A stretch of 64,000 bases of DNA from Streptomyces cucumeris (GCF_024295805.1 NZ_JANCLX010000005.1:275095-339094), one strand, 5' to 3'. Shown: positions 54,408 to 63,820, counted from the first letter of the stretch. Translations and numbers: made by a program. The notes: generated by a model from the sequence alone, not told the origin.

Positions 54408-57400
54408 CTACGCGCCGACCGGGGCCGCCTCACCCGTGAAGGTGCGCCACAGCGCGGCGTAGCGGCCGTCCCGCGCCACCAGCTCCTCATGGGTGCCGTC
54501 CTCGACGACCCGGCCGTGGTCCAGGACCACCACCCGGTCCGCCCGGGCCGCGGTGGTCAGCCGGTGGGCGACCACCAGGGTGGTGCGGCGTCCCGCCAGC
54601 CGGTCGGTCGCCTGGTTGACCAGGGCCTCGGTGGCCAGGTCCAGTGCGGCGGTGGCCTCGTCCAGCAGCAGGATGTCCGGGTCCACCAGCTCCGCCCGGG
54701 CCAGCGCGATCAACTGCCGCTGTCCGGCGGAGAGATTGCGTCCGCGCTCGGTGACCGGGTGGAGATAGCCCCCGTCCAGCGAGGCCACCATGGCGTGCGC
54801 GCCGACCGCCCGCGCGGCCGCCTCCACCTCGGCGTCGCTCGCGTCGGGCCGCCCGTAGGCGATGGCGTCGCGCACCGTACCGGGGAAGAGATACGGCTCC
54901 TGGGGGACGACGCCCAGGCGGTTGCGGTAGCCGGTGAGGTCCAGTTCGCGCAGGTCCGTACCGTCGACGCGGACCGCGCCCCCGGTCGGGTCGTAGAACC
55001 GGGCCACCAACTTGACCAGGGTGGACTTACCCGCCCCGGTCTCCCCGACGAAGGCCACGGTCTGGCCCGCGGGGATCGTGAGCGAGACGCCCGACAGCGC
55101 CTCCGCGCCCTCGTCGCCGTAGCGGAAGCGCACCTCGTCGAAGGTGACGTCACCGCGGACGGCGGAGACCGTGCGCGGTGTCCCGGCCGCCGGGGTGCTG
55201 GTCGGCTCCCGCAGCAGCTCCTGGATCCGGCCGAGCGAGACGCTGGCCTGCTGATAGCCGTCGAAGACCTGGGAGAGCTGCTGCACCGGGGCGAAGAACA
55301 GGTCGATGTAGAGCAGGTAGGCGACCAGCGCGCCCGCGGTCAGCGTGCCGTCCCCGACCCGTCCGGCGCCCACGATCAGCACCAGCGCGGCGGCGGTGGA
55401 CGACAGGAGCTGGACGAACGGGAAGTACACCGAGATCAGCCACTGGCCGCGCACCCGCGCCTGGCGGTAGTCGTCGCTGCGCCCGGCGAACCGCTCCCGG
55501 CCCGAGCCCTCGCGGCGGAACGCCTGGACGATCCGCAGACCCGCCACGCTCTCCTGGAGGTCGGCGTTGACCACGCTGACCCGTTCACGCGCCAGCTCAT
55601 ACGCCTTGACGCTCTGTCGCCGGAAGAAGACGGTGCCGATGACCAGCGGCGGCAGGGTCGCGAAGACCACCAGCGCCAGCTCGACGTCGATCACCAGCAG
55701 CGCGACCAGGATGCCGAAGAAGGTGAACAGGCTGACCACGGCGGTGACCAGACCGGTCTGGAGGAACGTCGACAGGGCGTCCACGTCCGTGGTCATCCGG
55801 GTCATGATCTTGCCGGTCAGCTCACGCTCGTAGTAGTCGAGTCCGAGCCGCTGCAACTGCGCGAAGATCTTGACGCGCAGCGCGTAGAGCACCCGTTCAC
55901 CGGTGCGTCCGGTCATCCGGGTCTCACCGATCTGCGCCGCCCACTGGGCGAGGACGACGACGAGCGCAAGCCCGGAGGCGGCCCAGACCGCCCCCAGGGC
56001 CAGCCGCTGGACACCGTCGTCGATGCCGTGCCGGATGAGGACCGGCAGCAGCAGCCCGGCGAGCGCGTCGATGGTCACCAGCAGCAGGGAGATCAGCAGC
56101 GGCGCGCCGAAGCCGCGCAGCAACTGCCGCAGCCCGTACGCCGTCTCGGGGCGCACGGCGCGCTCCTCGTCGACGTCCGGGGTGTCGGTGGCGGGCGGCA
56201 GGGCCTCGACCTTGGCGAGCAGATCGGGGGTGGCGGGCATCCCGGCGAGCGCCCCGGCGATCCCGGGGGCGGGCGCGGCGGCAGGGGCGGGGGCGCCGTC
56301 CCGCCCGGCCGGTGCGTCCTCCTCGTCCGTGCGCCGCACCCACAGTGCGGGGGTCACGGCGGGGACGGCGCCGTCGGCCGCGGCGGCCCGCTCGGGGTCG
56401 TCACCGCCGTGCGGACGCCGCCGTGCGGCCGCGGTCAGCCCGGCCAGATCGGGGGCGCACCGCTCGTCGGCGGACGGTCCGTCGGAGGCGGCCGGGAACG
56501 GGCATGCGGAGGCGTCCCGGTGGCCGTCGAGCTCCGGTTCGGCCAGACCGGTGGCCGATGCCTCACCGTCCAACGCCCCGGCCGCGGTCAGCCGCCAGGG
56601 CTCGTCGGTCCGGTCCGCCGCCGGGGCGCTGTGGTCCGGGTCGTCACCACCGCGCGGGACCGGCCGGCCGGCGGGGTCGCGGCTGACGCCGCCGAGCTCG
56701 TCCGGGTCGGTGAGCAGCCGCCGGTACAGCGCGCACCGTCCGCGCAGCTCCTCGTCGGTGCCGATGTCCACCAGCCGGCCGCGGTCGAGGACCGCGACCC
56801 GGTCGGCGAGGGCGAGGGTGGAGAGGCGGTGGGCGATCAGCAGGGTGGTGCGCCCGGCCATCACCCCGCGCAGCGCCTCGTGGATCTCGTGCTCGACACG
56901 GGCGTCGACGGCCGAGGTGGCGTCGTCCAGGACCAGCAGCCGGGGGTCGGTGAGGATCGCGCGGGCCAGCGCCAGGCGCTGGCGCTGGCCGCCGGAGAGG
57001 GTGAGCCCCTGCTCGCCGACCTGGGTGTCGTAGCCGTCGGGCAGTCCGGCGATGAAGCCGTCGGCCTGGGCGGCGCGGGCGGCGGCCCGGATCCGCTCCT
57101 CGGTGGCGTCCGGCAGTCCGTAGGCGAGGTTGGCGCGGACCGTGTCGGAGAAGAGGAAGCTGTCCTCCGGCACCAGCCCGATGGCCGCGCGCAGCGAGGC
57201 GTAGCTCAGCTCGCGCACATCGTGGCCGCCGACCCGGACCGCGCCGGAGGTCACGTCGTAGAAGCGGGGCAGCAGCATCGACAGGGTGGACTTGCCGCTT
57301 CCGGAGGCGCCGACGACGGCCAGGGTCTCCCCCGGTTCGATGCGCAGCGAGACGTCCGAGAGCACCGGGCGGTCGGCGTCGTAGCCGAAGGTGACCCGGT

Positions 57401-58445
57401 CGAACTCGACGGTGGCGGGCGCGTCCTCGGGCAGCTCGCGGGCGTCGGGGCGCTCGGCGATGGCGGGTTCGGTGTCGATGAGCTCGAAGACGCGCTCCAC
57501 TCCGGCCCGTGCCTGCTGGCCGACGGTCAGCATCATGGTGAGCATCCGGACCGGGCCCACGAGCTGGGCGAGATAGGTGGAGAAGGCGACGAAGGTGCCG
57601 AGGGTGATCTGCCCTCGGGTGGCCATCCAGCCGCCGAGCGCCAGCATGGCGACCTGGCCGAAGGCGGGGACGGCCTGGAGGGCCGGGGTGTAGCGGGAGT
57701 TGAGCCGGACGGTGCGCAGCCGGGCGGCGAACAGCTCCCTGCTGACCCCGCGCAGCTTGCCGGTCTCCTGGCCCTCCTGGCCGAAGCCCTTCACCACGCG
57801 GACGCCGGTGACGGCCCCGTCGACGACTCCGGCGACGGCCGCCGCCTGCCCCTGGGCGTACCAGGTGGCCGGGAACAGCCGGACCCGGCTGCGCGAGGCG
57901 ATGATCCACAGGGCCGGGGCGACGGCCAGCGCGACCACCGTGAGCAGGGGTGAGAGCACCGCCATCACCACGAGGGAGACCAGGAAGAGCAGCACGTTGC
58001 CGATCATCATCGGCACCATGAACAGCAGGCCCTGGATGAGCTGGAGGTCGCTGGTGGCCCGGCCGACGATCTGGCCGGTGGACAGCTCGTCCTGGCGTCT
58101 GCCGTCGAGGCGGGAGATCGAGGCGTACATCTCGGTGCGCAGATCGTGCTGGACGTCGAGCGCGAGCCGTCCGCCGTAGTAGCGGCGGACGTAGGTGAGG
58201 CCGTAGACCGCGAGGGCGGCGACGATCAGGAGGGTGGCCCAGGGCGTCATCGACCGGTCATGGCCGACGATCACATCGTCGATGATCAGTTTGGTGACCA
58301 GCGGGACCAGTGCCATGACGGCCATACCGCCCAGCGAGGAGCCGAGGGCCAGCAGCACATTGCGCCGGTACCGCCAGCTCCAGCGGGTCAGCCGCCGCAC
58401 CCAGCCCTGTTGTGTCCCCGGCTCATCCGCCGCCACGTCCGTCAC
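54408..58445 (-). CDS. fused full-size ABC exporter (two TMD-NBD halves)
   Basis: Single polypeptide of 1345 residues containing two complete exporter halves. Half 1: TM helices from residue 30, Walker A GASGSGKST near 378-386, LSGGQRQRLALARA, and Walker B LLVLDDATSAVD near 500, where the catalytic Glu is replaced by Asp. A Pro/Asp-rich linker of about 150 residues follows. Half 2: TMD, Walker A GETGAGKST near 1135, signature LSAGQRQLIALARA, and canonical Walker B LLLDEATAALD near 1260. One consensus and one degenerate ATP site is the pattern of heterodimeric exporters such as TM287/288, here as one chain. The GTG at 58445 follows GGAGGGA. Substrate unknown; drug or lipid export is likely. 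Confidence 0.92.
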   Translation of the reverse strand: MTDVAADEPGTQQGWVRRLTRWSWRYRRNVLLALGSSLGGMAVMALVPLVTKLIIDDVIVGHDRSMTPWATLLIVAALAVYGLTYVRRYYGGRLALDVQHDLRTEMYASISRLDGRRQDELSTGQIVGRATSDLQLIQGLLFMVPMMIGNVLLFLVSLVVMAVLSPLLTVVALAVAPALWIIASRSRVRLFPATWYAQGQAAAVAGVVDGAVTGVRVVKGFGQEGQETGKLRGVSRELFAARLRTVRLNSRYTPALQAVPAFGQVAMLALGGWMATRGQITLGTFVAFSTYLAQLVGPVRMLTMMLTVGQQARAGVERVFELIDTEPAIAERPDARELPEDAPATVEFDRVTFGYDADRPVLSDVSLRIEPGETLAVVGASGSGKSTLSMLLPRFYDVTSGAVRVGGHDVRELSYASLRAAIGLVPEDSFLFSDTVRANLAYGLPDATEERIRAAARAAQADGFIAGLPDGYDTQVGEQGLTLSGGQRQRLALARAILTDPRLLVLDDATSAVDARVEHEIHEALRGVMAGRTTLLIAHRLSTLALADRVAVLDRGRLVDIGTDEELRGRCALYRRLLTDPDELGGVSRDPAGRPVPRGGDDPDHSAPAADRTDEPWRLTAAGALDGEASATGLAEPELDGHRDASACPFPAASDGPSADERCAPDLAGLTAAARRRPHGGDDPERAAAADGAVPAVTPALWVRRTDEEDAPAGRDGAPAPAAAPAPGIAGALAGMPATPDLLAKVEALPPATDTPDVDEERAVRPETAYGLRQLLRGFGAPLLISLLLVTIDALAGLLLPVLIRHGIDDGVQRLALGAVWAASGLALVVVLAQWAAQIGETRMTGRTGERVLYALRVKIFAQLQRLGLDYYERELTGKIMTRMTTDVDALSTFLQTGLVTAVVSLFTFFGILVALLVIDVELALVVFATLPPLVIGTVFFRRQSVKAYELARERVSVVNADLQESVAGLRIVQAFRREGSGRERFAGRSDDYRQARVRGQWLISVYFPFVQLLSSTAAALVLIVGAGRVGDGTLTAGALVAYLLYIDLFFAPVQQLSQVFDGYQQASVSLGRIQELLREPTSTPAAGTPRTVSAVRGDVTFDEVRFRYGDEGAEALSGVSLTIPAGQTVAFVGETGAGKSTLVKLVARFYDPTGGAVRVDGTDLRELDLTGYRNRLGVVPQEPYLFPGTVRDAIAYGRPDASDAEVEAAARAVGAHAMVASLDGGYLHPVTERGRNLSAGQRQLIALARAELVDPDILLLDEATAALDLATEALVNQATDRLAGRRTTLVVAHRLTTAARADRVVVLDHGRVVEDGTHEELVARDGRYAALWRTFTGEAAPVGA

Positions 58446-58556
58446 CCCGTGTCCCTCCGACTCTCCAGTCCTGCCGGAAGGCACCAACACACGGCCGGGC
58501 GGATTTCATCCTGCCGCAACAAAAGCCGTCCCGGGCGGACACCAGGAGTGGCCGGA

Positions 58557-58832
58557 TCATGCCGCCGCGCTGTCCTCCGGTGGCGCGGTGACCGCGGCGC
58601 AGCGCGTGGCGATCTCGTCCATGCCGAGGCCGAGGGTGGCGGCCAGGGTCGCGATGGTGAAGAAGGCGGGAGTGGGGGCCCGGCCGGTCTCGATCTTGCG
58701 GAGGGTCTCCGCGGAGATCCCGGCCGCGGCGGCGATCTCGGCCATGCTGCGTTCGCCCCGGGCCTGCCGCAGCAGGGCACCGAGGAAGCGGCCGCGTTCA
58801 CGTTCCAGCGGGGTGAGAGGGGTGCGCACCAT
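58557..58832 (-). CDS. XRE family helix-turn-helix regulator
   Basis: DNA-binding protein of 91 residues: RERGRFLGALLRQARGERSMAEIAAAAGISAETLRKIETGRAPTPAFFTIATLAATLG is a complete lambda-repressor-like HTH with the usual recognition helix SAETLRKIE. The ATG at 58832 is used; no ribosome site precedes it, so it may be translated from a very short leader or leaderless mRNA, and GTG at 58829 is an alternative. Divergent from a methionine aminopeptidase, with a perfect palindrome between them. It probably controls itself and that gene. Confidence 0.85.
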   Translation of the reverse strand: MVRTPLTPLERERGRFLGALLRQARGERSMAEIAAAAGISAETLRKIETGRAPTPAFFTIATLAATLGLGMDEIATRCAAVTAPPEDSAAA

Positions 58833-58845
58833 GACCGTGATACTA

Positions 58846-58855
58846 ATACCGGTAT
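58846..58855. promoter_or_regulatory. palindrome between XRE and methionine aminopeptidase genes
   Basis: ATACCGGTAT is a perfect 10-bp palindrome in an AT-rich patch of the 76-bp divergent gap. It would lie on the XRE promoter and just upstream of the aminopeptidase gene. Candidate operator for the XRE protein. Confidence 0.6.
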
Positions 58856-58908
58856 AAGAATTGGGTCGCCGGGGGCTCGCCCCGGCGGTGACGGAAGGCA
58901 GCACCCCC

Positions 58909-59676
58909 ATGGTGGAGATCAAGACCGATGCGTCCCTGGACGCCATGCGCGAGGCGGGCCGGGTCGTGGCCACCGCCCTCGCCGCCGTCCAGGAGGCCGC
59001 CGCGGTGGGCGTCTCGCTGCGGCAACTGGACGAGACGGCGCGGACCGTGCTGCACGAGGCCGGAGCGGGCTCCCCCTTCCTCGGCTACCGCCCGCAGTTC
59101 GCCCCGACCCCCTTCCCGGCCGTCATCTGCGCCTCGGTCAACGACGCGATCGTCCATGGCATCCCGAACGACTACCGGCTGTGCGACGGCGACCTGGTGA
59201 GCATCGACTGCGGCGCGACGGTGGACGGCTGGGCCGGTGACGCCGCCGTGAGCTTCATCGTCGGCACCCCGCGCCCGGAGGACCAGCAGCTCATCGAGAC
59301 CACCCGGCGGGCCCTGACGGCGGGGATCGAGGCGGCCGTCGTCGGGGCGCGCCTCGGGGACATCTCGCACGCGGTCGGCGCGGTCGGCCGTGCCGCGGGC
59401 TACGGCATCCCCGCGGACTTCGGCGGTCACGGCATCGGCCGCCGGATGCACGAGGACCCGCCGGTGCCCAACGAGGGCCGTCCCGGCCGCGGCCTGCCGC
59501 TGCGGCACGGTCTTGTGCTGGCCATCGAGCCGATGTTCATGGCCGGCGGGCGGGACGACTACACCGCCGACCCCGACGGCTGGACGCTGCGCACCGTCGA
59601 CCGCACCCGGGCCGCCCACTGCGAGCACACGGTGGCCATCACCGAGGACGGCCCCCGTGTGCTGACCGCGCTGTGA
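58909..59676 (+). CDS. map: type I methionine aminopeptidase
   Basis: Metalloenzyme of 255 residues that removes N-terminal Met from new proteins. All family residues are visible: His in AIVHGIPND, Asp in LVSIDCGATVDGWAGDAAV (two Asp ligands, about 100 and 111), His in GGHGIGRRMHEDP (about 174), Glu in LVLAIEPMFMAGG (about 207) and Glu in HCEHTVAI (about 239). It lacks the N-terminal zinc-finger or SH3-binding extension. The ATG at 58909 follows GGAAGG at 10 bases. It is isolated from ribosomal genes and paired with an XRE regulator, so it is likely a secondary, regulated copy; the housekeeping map normally lies in the ribosomal/secY region. Confidence 0.93.
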   Translation: MVEIKTDASLDAMREAGRVVATALAAVQEAAAVGVSLRQLDETARTVLHEAGAGSPFLGYRPQFAPTPFPAVICASVNDAIVHGIPNDYRLCDGDLVSIDCGATVDGWAGDAAVSFIVGTPRPEDQQLIETTRRALTAGIEAAVVGARLGDISHAVGAVGRAAGYGIPADFGGHGIGRRMHEDPPVPNEGRPGRGLPLRHGLVLAIEPMFMAGGRDDYTADPDGWTLRTVDRTRAAHCEHTVAITEDGPRVLTAL

Positions 59677-59859
59677 CCCCGAGAGCCCGGCGCGGCGGCG
59701 GGGCCGCACCGCGCACGATTGCGGACAAGGGCGCACGGGGGATCGGACGGATGCACGCGGAATCGGTCCGATGCGGACTGTTCACCACCGAACCGTTCAT
59801 CAAACATTGATGGCCGCTCGGGATGATCGCACCGAGCGATGACCCGATACGGGAGGGTG

Positions 59860-60882
59860 ATGACCGGGATGGTGCTTGCCTACGACAACATCCCGCCCGC
59901 CGAGCGGTTCGCGGCGTGGCGCGCCCTGTCCGAGGAGGTGTCCATCCCGGTGGAGCTGCGCTCGGACCACGAGGACGACTTCGACGCCACTATGCGGGGG
60001 GTCGGTCTGGGCGAGGTCTCGCTCTCCTACACCTCCGTACCGTCCCTGCGGAACAGCCGGTCGGCGGCGCATATACGGCGCTCGGACCCCGAGCTCTACC
60101 ACCTGCTGCTGGTGGTGCGCGGGGAGACCGATCTGTCGCACGCGGGGTGCAACACCACGCTGGGCAGACGGCAGTTCATGCTCACCTCCACCTCCCGGCC
60201 GTACCACGGGGCCAGTGTGCGGGGCCGGGTGGAGGAGATGTCGGTGGCGATCCGCCCCGCACTGCTGCCGTTCCCGCCCGGTGAGCTCGACCGGCTGCTC
60301 GGACGGTCCCTGTCCGGGCGCGAGGGGATCGGGGCGATGCTCGCCGACTTCCTCACCCGGCTGGCGACCGAGGGCGACCGGCTGCGTCCTTCCGACGCGC
60401 CGCGGCTGGGCACCGTCCTGCTCGATCTGCTCACCGCGCTGCTCGCGCATGAACTCGACGCCGGGGAGGGCCGCGACACCACCGCCGTCACCCCGGAGAG
60501 CCGGCGGCGCGCCCTGTTCCTGCGGATCGAGGACTTCGTCCAGCGCAATCTGCACCGGCCGGAGCTGAGCCCGGCCTCGGTCGCCGCCGCCCACCACATC
60601 TCGCTGCGGTACCTCTACCGCCTCTTCGAACAGCGGGGCCACACCGTCTCGGCGTGGATCCGCGCCCAGCGGCTGGAGCGCTGCTGCCGCGATCTCGCCG
60701 ATCCCGCGCAGAGCGCCACCCCCATCCACGCCATCGCCGCCCGCTGGGGGTTCAGCCACGCCGCGGACTTCAGCCGCGCCTTCCGCGGCGCCTACGGCGT
60801 CGCGCCCCGGGACTTCCGCCAGGAGGCGCTGGTCGCAGGCAGGCAGGGCTCCCCCCGTCGAAACCCTGCCTACCTGACCTGA
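59860..60882 (+). CDS. AraC family transcriptional regulator
   Basis: Regulator of about 340 residues. The N-terminal AraC-like ligand domain (AraC_binding_2 type) starts VLAYDNIPPAERFAAWRALS and includes ELYHLLLVVRGETDLSHAG. The C-terminal HTH_18 domain has two HTH motifs, RPELSPASVAAAHHISLRYLYRLFEQRGHTVSAWI and AIAARWGFSHAADFSRAFRGAYGVAPRDFR. In-frame starts at 59839, 59857, 59860 and 59869 are possible; the GGGAGGG at 59851-59857 favours 59860 or 59869. It is convergent with the GH65 gene, and its target is unknown. Confidence 0.88.
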   Translation: MTGMVLAYDNIPPAERFAAWRALSEEVSIPVELRSDHEDDFDATMRGVGLGEVSLSYTSVPSLRNSRSAAHIRRSDPELYHLLLVVRGETDLSHAGCNTTLGRRQFMLTSTSRPYHGASVRGRVEEMSVAIRPALLPFPPGELDRLLGRSLSGREGIGAMLADFLTRLATEGDRLRPSDAPRLGTVLLDLLTALLAHELDAGEGRDTTAVTPESRRRALFLRIEDFVQRNLHRPELSPASVAAAHHISLRYLYRLFEQRGHTVSAWIRAQRLERCCRDLADPAQSATPIHAIAARWGFSHAADFSRAFRGAYGVAPRDFRQEALVAGRQGSPRRNPAYLT

Positions 60883-60949
60883 TCAGCATGGCCCGCCGGG
60901 GGCGGGGGTGTCGTTGGCATACCTTGCACAGTTCTTGACACCCTGTGCA
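60841..60949. terminator. hairpins between the AraC and GH65 genes
   Basis: AGGCAGGG / CCCTGCCT (60841-60848 and 60864-60871) forms within the end of the AraC gene. TGCACAG / CTGTGCA (60925-60931 and 60943-60949, 11-base loop) lies in the 98-bp gap. Both genes converge here, so these probably serve as terminators. Confidence 0.55.
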
Positions 60950-60980
60950 CGCCATCGCTGCGCATGCCGCCGCCGGGCGG

Positions 60981-63719
60981 TCAGTGCTCGCGCGTGACCC
61001 TCAACTCCGCGACGCCCGCCCGCTTCTTGTCGTCCGACGAGCGCACCGTCACCCGGACGTAGCGGGCCGGTCCCGCACCCGCCGGACGCCAGTGGCGCCC
61101 GTCGAGCGAGGTCCGCACCCGGTACGAGGCGGGCCGCACCGAGGTCCACTCGGGGCTGATCTTCGCCCCGCGCACCACCCGGCCGAGGTCGGCGGTGAGC
61201 GTGCCCTCGGCGGCGTTCGGCACCCAGGCGGTGGCCTTGCCGCCGTCCACGGCGGCGCCCGCGTACATCCCCGGCTCCTCCGAACTCGCCGTCGCCTTCC
61301 CGCAGCGGGCGAGATCGTCCGTCGGCTTCAGGTCCGGACGGCGGGTCGGGAGCACCGCGGGGGCGTCCCGGCGCACGGTCCGCTTCCCGCCCCGCGGCGT
61401 CTCGATGGTGAACGGCGCACCGCCGGTCAGCCGGACGGTCGTCTCCCGCGGGCCGATCGCCACCTCGTAGGTGCGCCCCTGCCAGCGCAGTCCGCGCAGG
61501 GTGACACCGTCGTGGAGCTGCGGCGGCAGCATCGGGTCCAGCCGCACCCGGTCCTCCTCCGCCCGCAGCCCGGTCAGCCCGTGGGTGAAGACCTGGAGGA
61601 AACCGCCCTTGCCGGTCAGGAAGTCCTGCGCCGGGGAACCGGACAACGGGTCCTGCGCACCGGCCTTCCGCCCCCGCGCCTCGGAGAACTGGTGGAACGG
61701 ACCGCGGACGAACGGCTTGATGGAGCGCATCAGATAGGTGTACGACGAGCAGCCGGGCTCACCGATGGCGGCGGCGTCGATGGCGTGCACCGAGTCCGTC
61801 ATGGCCGGGCCGTCGGGGTCGGTGTGCCCGGCGTAGTAGTCCAGGGTCCGGGCGGCGGTCCGGCCCTTCATGGGCCACTGGAGCGGGTACATCAGCAGCA
61901 CGGTGTCCGCCTGCTTGATCATCGATCCTTTGTAGCCGCGGTACTGCTGGAAGACCCCCTTCTTCTTGTCGTAGGGGATCCGCAGCCGGCCGGCGATCCG
62001 GGTCCAGGCGGCGGGGGCGTCCTCGCCCAGCAGCCGGGCGGCGCGAGCGGCGTGGCGCAGTGCGGTGGCGGCGCCCGCGTCGGTGAAGACCGCGTCGTCC
62101 ACACCGTTGCTGTACTCGTCCGGTCCGGCCACGTTCTTGACGGAGTAGCTGCCGTCGTCGTTCCGGGTGGCACGGCCCGCCCAGAACTCGGCGATCCCCT
62201 TGAGCACCGGCCAGCCGCGGTCGCGCAGCCAGCCACGGTCCCCGGTCGCCTGGTAGTACTGCCAGGCGGCGAGGGCGATATCGCTCTGGAGGTGGTTCTG
62301 GGTGCGGCAGTGCGGCGGGTCCCAGCTATGACACTCGGTCCACAGCCCGCCCTTGCTCGCACTGGTCCAGGGGTAGAACAGCCCCGAGTAGCCCAGCTTG
62401 CGGGCGTTCGCCCGGGCGCCCACGCGGGTCTTGTAGCGGTACTCCACCACGGACCTGGCCAGTTGGGGATGGGTGGCCAGCAGCCCGGGGTACATCCAGG
62501 TCTCGGCGTCCCAGAAGACCAGACCACCGTAGTTGTCGCTGGTCAGCCCGGTGGGCGCGATGCTGTTACGGGATCCGGCACGGGTGGCGGACAGCAGTCC
62601 GTACTGGGCCGAGCGCACCCAGGAGCGCAGTTCGGCCTGGTCGCGCCCGGCCACCTCGATGTCCGAGCGCCACAGCTTCCGCCAGGCGGCGGTGTGCGAC
62701 GCGAACAGCGCGTCCCAGCCCCGGTCCGCGGCGCGCCGGGAGGCGGCGAGGGCATCGGCGCGCGGGGCGCGGGAGGTCAGGGCGGTGTCGACGCCGACGT
62801 ACTTGGTGAAGGCGTAGGAACGGCCGCGCCGGACCGGGAAGCGCAAACCCTGATGCGCGCTCAGCTTCCCGGAGGCGCCGGGCGTTCCCTGGGCCCGCGC
62901 CCGCACCCCGTGGCCGGGGCGCAGGGTGGAGGCCACGGCCCCGTCGGTACGGGTGCCGTCGGTGCGGAATCCGACGTCCACCGAACCGCCCCGGTGGGCA
63001 CCGCCGCCGGTCCCGGTCAGCCGCCGGGCGCCGCGTCCGTCGAGCCGGTCGGTGACCGTGGCCCGGCCGCTCCAGTGCGGGGTCATCCGCAGCCGTACGG
63101 CGCCGACATGGGCATCGCGGCGGTCGGCGAGGACGTCGTAGGTGAGATCGGTGGCCCGGCCGTCGGACGCGGTCCAGGTGAGCGAGGTGCGCACCAGACC
63201 GCAGCGCATCAGGACGGTCTGCCGGTAGTCGGAGATCCGGCCCGGGGACGTCCCGGGGCCGAAGGTCTCGCCCGCGGCGCCCCCGGTGGCCACCTCGAGG
63301 GTGGTCCAGCTCGGGATGGCCGCGGCGACCTGCCGGTCGTCGGTGGTCTTCTTGTTGTGCGCGTAGAGCCCGGAGACGAAGGAGCCGTCGTAGCGCGGGG
63401 TGAACAGCGGCCAGCCGGTCTTGTCACCGCCTCCCGAGTAGCCGGTGCCCTGGGGCGGCACCCGCTGTCCGAGATAGCCGTTGCCGACGTAGGCGTGGTA
63501 GCTGTCCTTCGGATCGATCCGGTGGGACGACAGCGACCAGCCGTCGGACGGGCGCCCGCCGGAGTCATCCGTACAGGACCCGGCGGCACCCCCTTCCGCC
63601 GCGGACGGTGCGGACACGGGTCCTGCCGAAGCCGTGGGCACCGCCGCGATCAGCCCGCAGACGACGAGCGGTGCGATCAGCCGGGCGGCGCGGGGCGGCC
63701 GGGGGGTGGAGTACGTCAT
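60981..63719 (-). CDS. secreted glycoside hydrolase family 65 protein with C-terminal F5/8-type domain
   Basis: Exported enzyme of 912 residues. The signal PPRAARLIAPLVVCGLIAAVPTASA ends before GPVSAPSA. The GH65 N-terminal beta-sandwich starts WSLSSHRIDPKDSYHAYVGNGYLGQRVP. The (alpha/alpha)6 barrel carries GGLVFWDAETWMYPGLLATHP and the general-acid motif NVAGPDEYSNGVDDAVFT, Glu near residue 534, then HAIDAAAIGEPG. The C-terminal part (about 775-912) is a discoidin/CBM32-like domain (CGKATASSEEPGMYAGAAVDGGKATAWVPN). Export argues for a hydrolase (acid trehalase-like or a related alpha-glucosidase) rather than a phosphorylase. The ATG at 63719 follows GGAGAA at 5 bases, and a good promoter lies just upstream. 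Confidence 0.92.
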   Translation of the reverse strand: MTYSTPRPPRAARLIAPLVVCGLIAAVPTASAGPVSAPSAAEGGAAGSCTDDSGGRPSDGWSLSSHRIDPKDSYHAYVGNGYLGQRVPPQGTGYSGGGDKTGWPLFTPRYDGSFVSGLYAHNKKTTDDRQVAAAIPSWTTLEVATGGAAGETFGPGTSPGRISDYRQTVLMRCGLVRTSLTWTASDGRATDLTYDVLADRRDAHVGAVRLRMTPHWSGRATVTDRLDGRGARRLTGTGGGAHRGGSVDVGFRTDGTRTDGAVASTLRPGHGVRARAQGTPGASGKLSAHQGLRFPVRRGRSYAFTKYVGVDTALTSRAPRADALAASRRAADRGWDALFASHTAAWRKLWRSDIEVAGRDQAELRSWVRSAQYGLLSATRAGSRNSIAPTGLTSDNYGGLVFWDAETWMYPGLLATHPQLARSVVEYRYKTRVGARANARKLGYSGLFYPWTSASKGGLWTECHSWDPPHCRTQNHLQSDIALAAWQYYQATGDRGWLRDRGWPVLKGIAEFWAGRATRNDDGSYSVKNVAGPDEYSNGVDDAVFTDAGAATALRHAARAARLLGEDAPAAWTRIAGRLRIPYDKKKGVFQQYRGYKGSMIKQADTVLLMYPLQWPMKGRTAARTLDYYAGHTDPDGPAMTDSVHAIDAAAIGEPGCSSYTYLMRSIKPFVRGPFHQFSEARGRKAGAQDPLSGSPAQDFLTGKGGFLQVFTHGLTGLRAEEDRVRLDPMLPPQLHDGVTLRGLRWQGRTYEVAIGPRETTVRLTGGAPFTIETPRGGKRTVRRDAPAVLPTRRPDLKPTDDLARCGKATASSEEPGMYAGAAVDGGKATAWVPNAAEGTLTADLGRVVRGAKISPEWTSVRPASYRVRTSLDGRHWRPAGAGPARYVRVTVRSSDDKKRAGVAELRVTREH

Positions 63720-63756
63720 TGTTCTCCGTCGTGGTTCGCCGATGACGGTCGCAGCG

Positions 63757-63820
63757 ACCATAAAGAGGTGAACACAACGGGTCAATGGATCAGCGAATGT
63801 CTTCAATGCATGAACACAAC
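63757..63820 (-). promoter_or_regulatory. promoter of the GH65 gene with two TGAACACAAC repeats
   Basis: On the minus strand, TTGACC (63780-63785) and TATGGT (63757-63762) are separated by exactly 17 bp, a good sigma-70-like promoter about 40 bp before the ATG. TGAACACAAC (plus strand) occurs at 63769-63778, inside the spacer, and again at 63811-63820, upstream of the -35. The 42-bp spacing (four helical turns) suggests a repressor that loops or binds cooperatively. Confidence 0.65.

Noticed and set aside
54489..57953. A 1154-codon open frame on the plus strand
   Set aside because: It is antisense to the ABC exporter, lacks any domain, and reads as His/Asp/Gly/Arg-rich low complexity typical of frames opposite a GC-rich gene.
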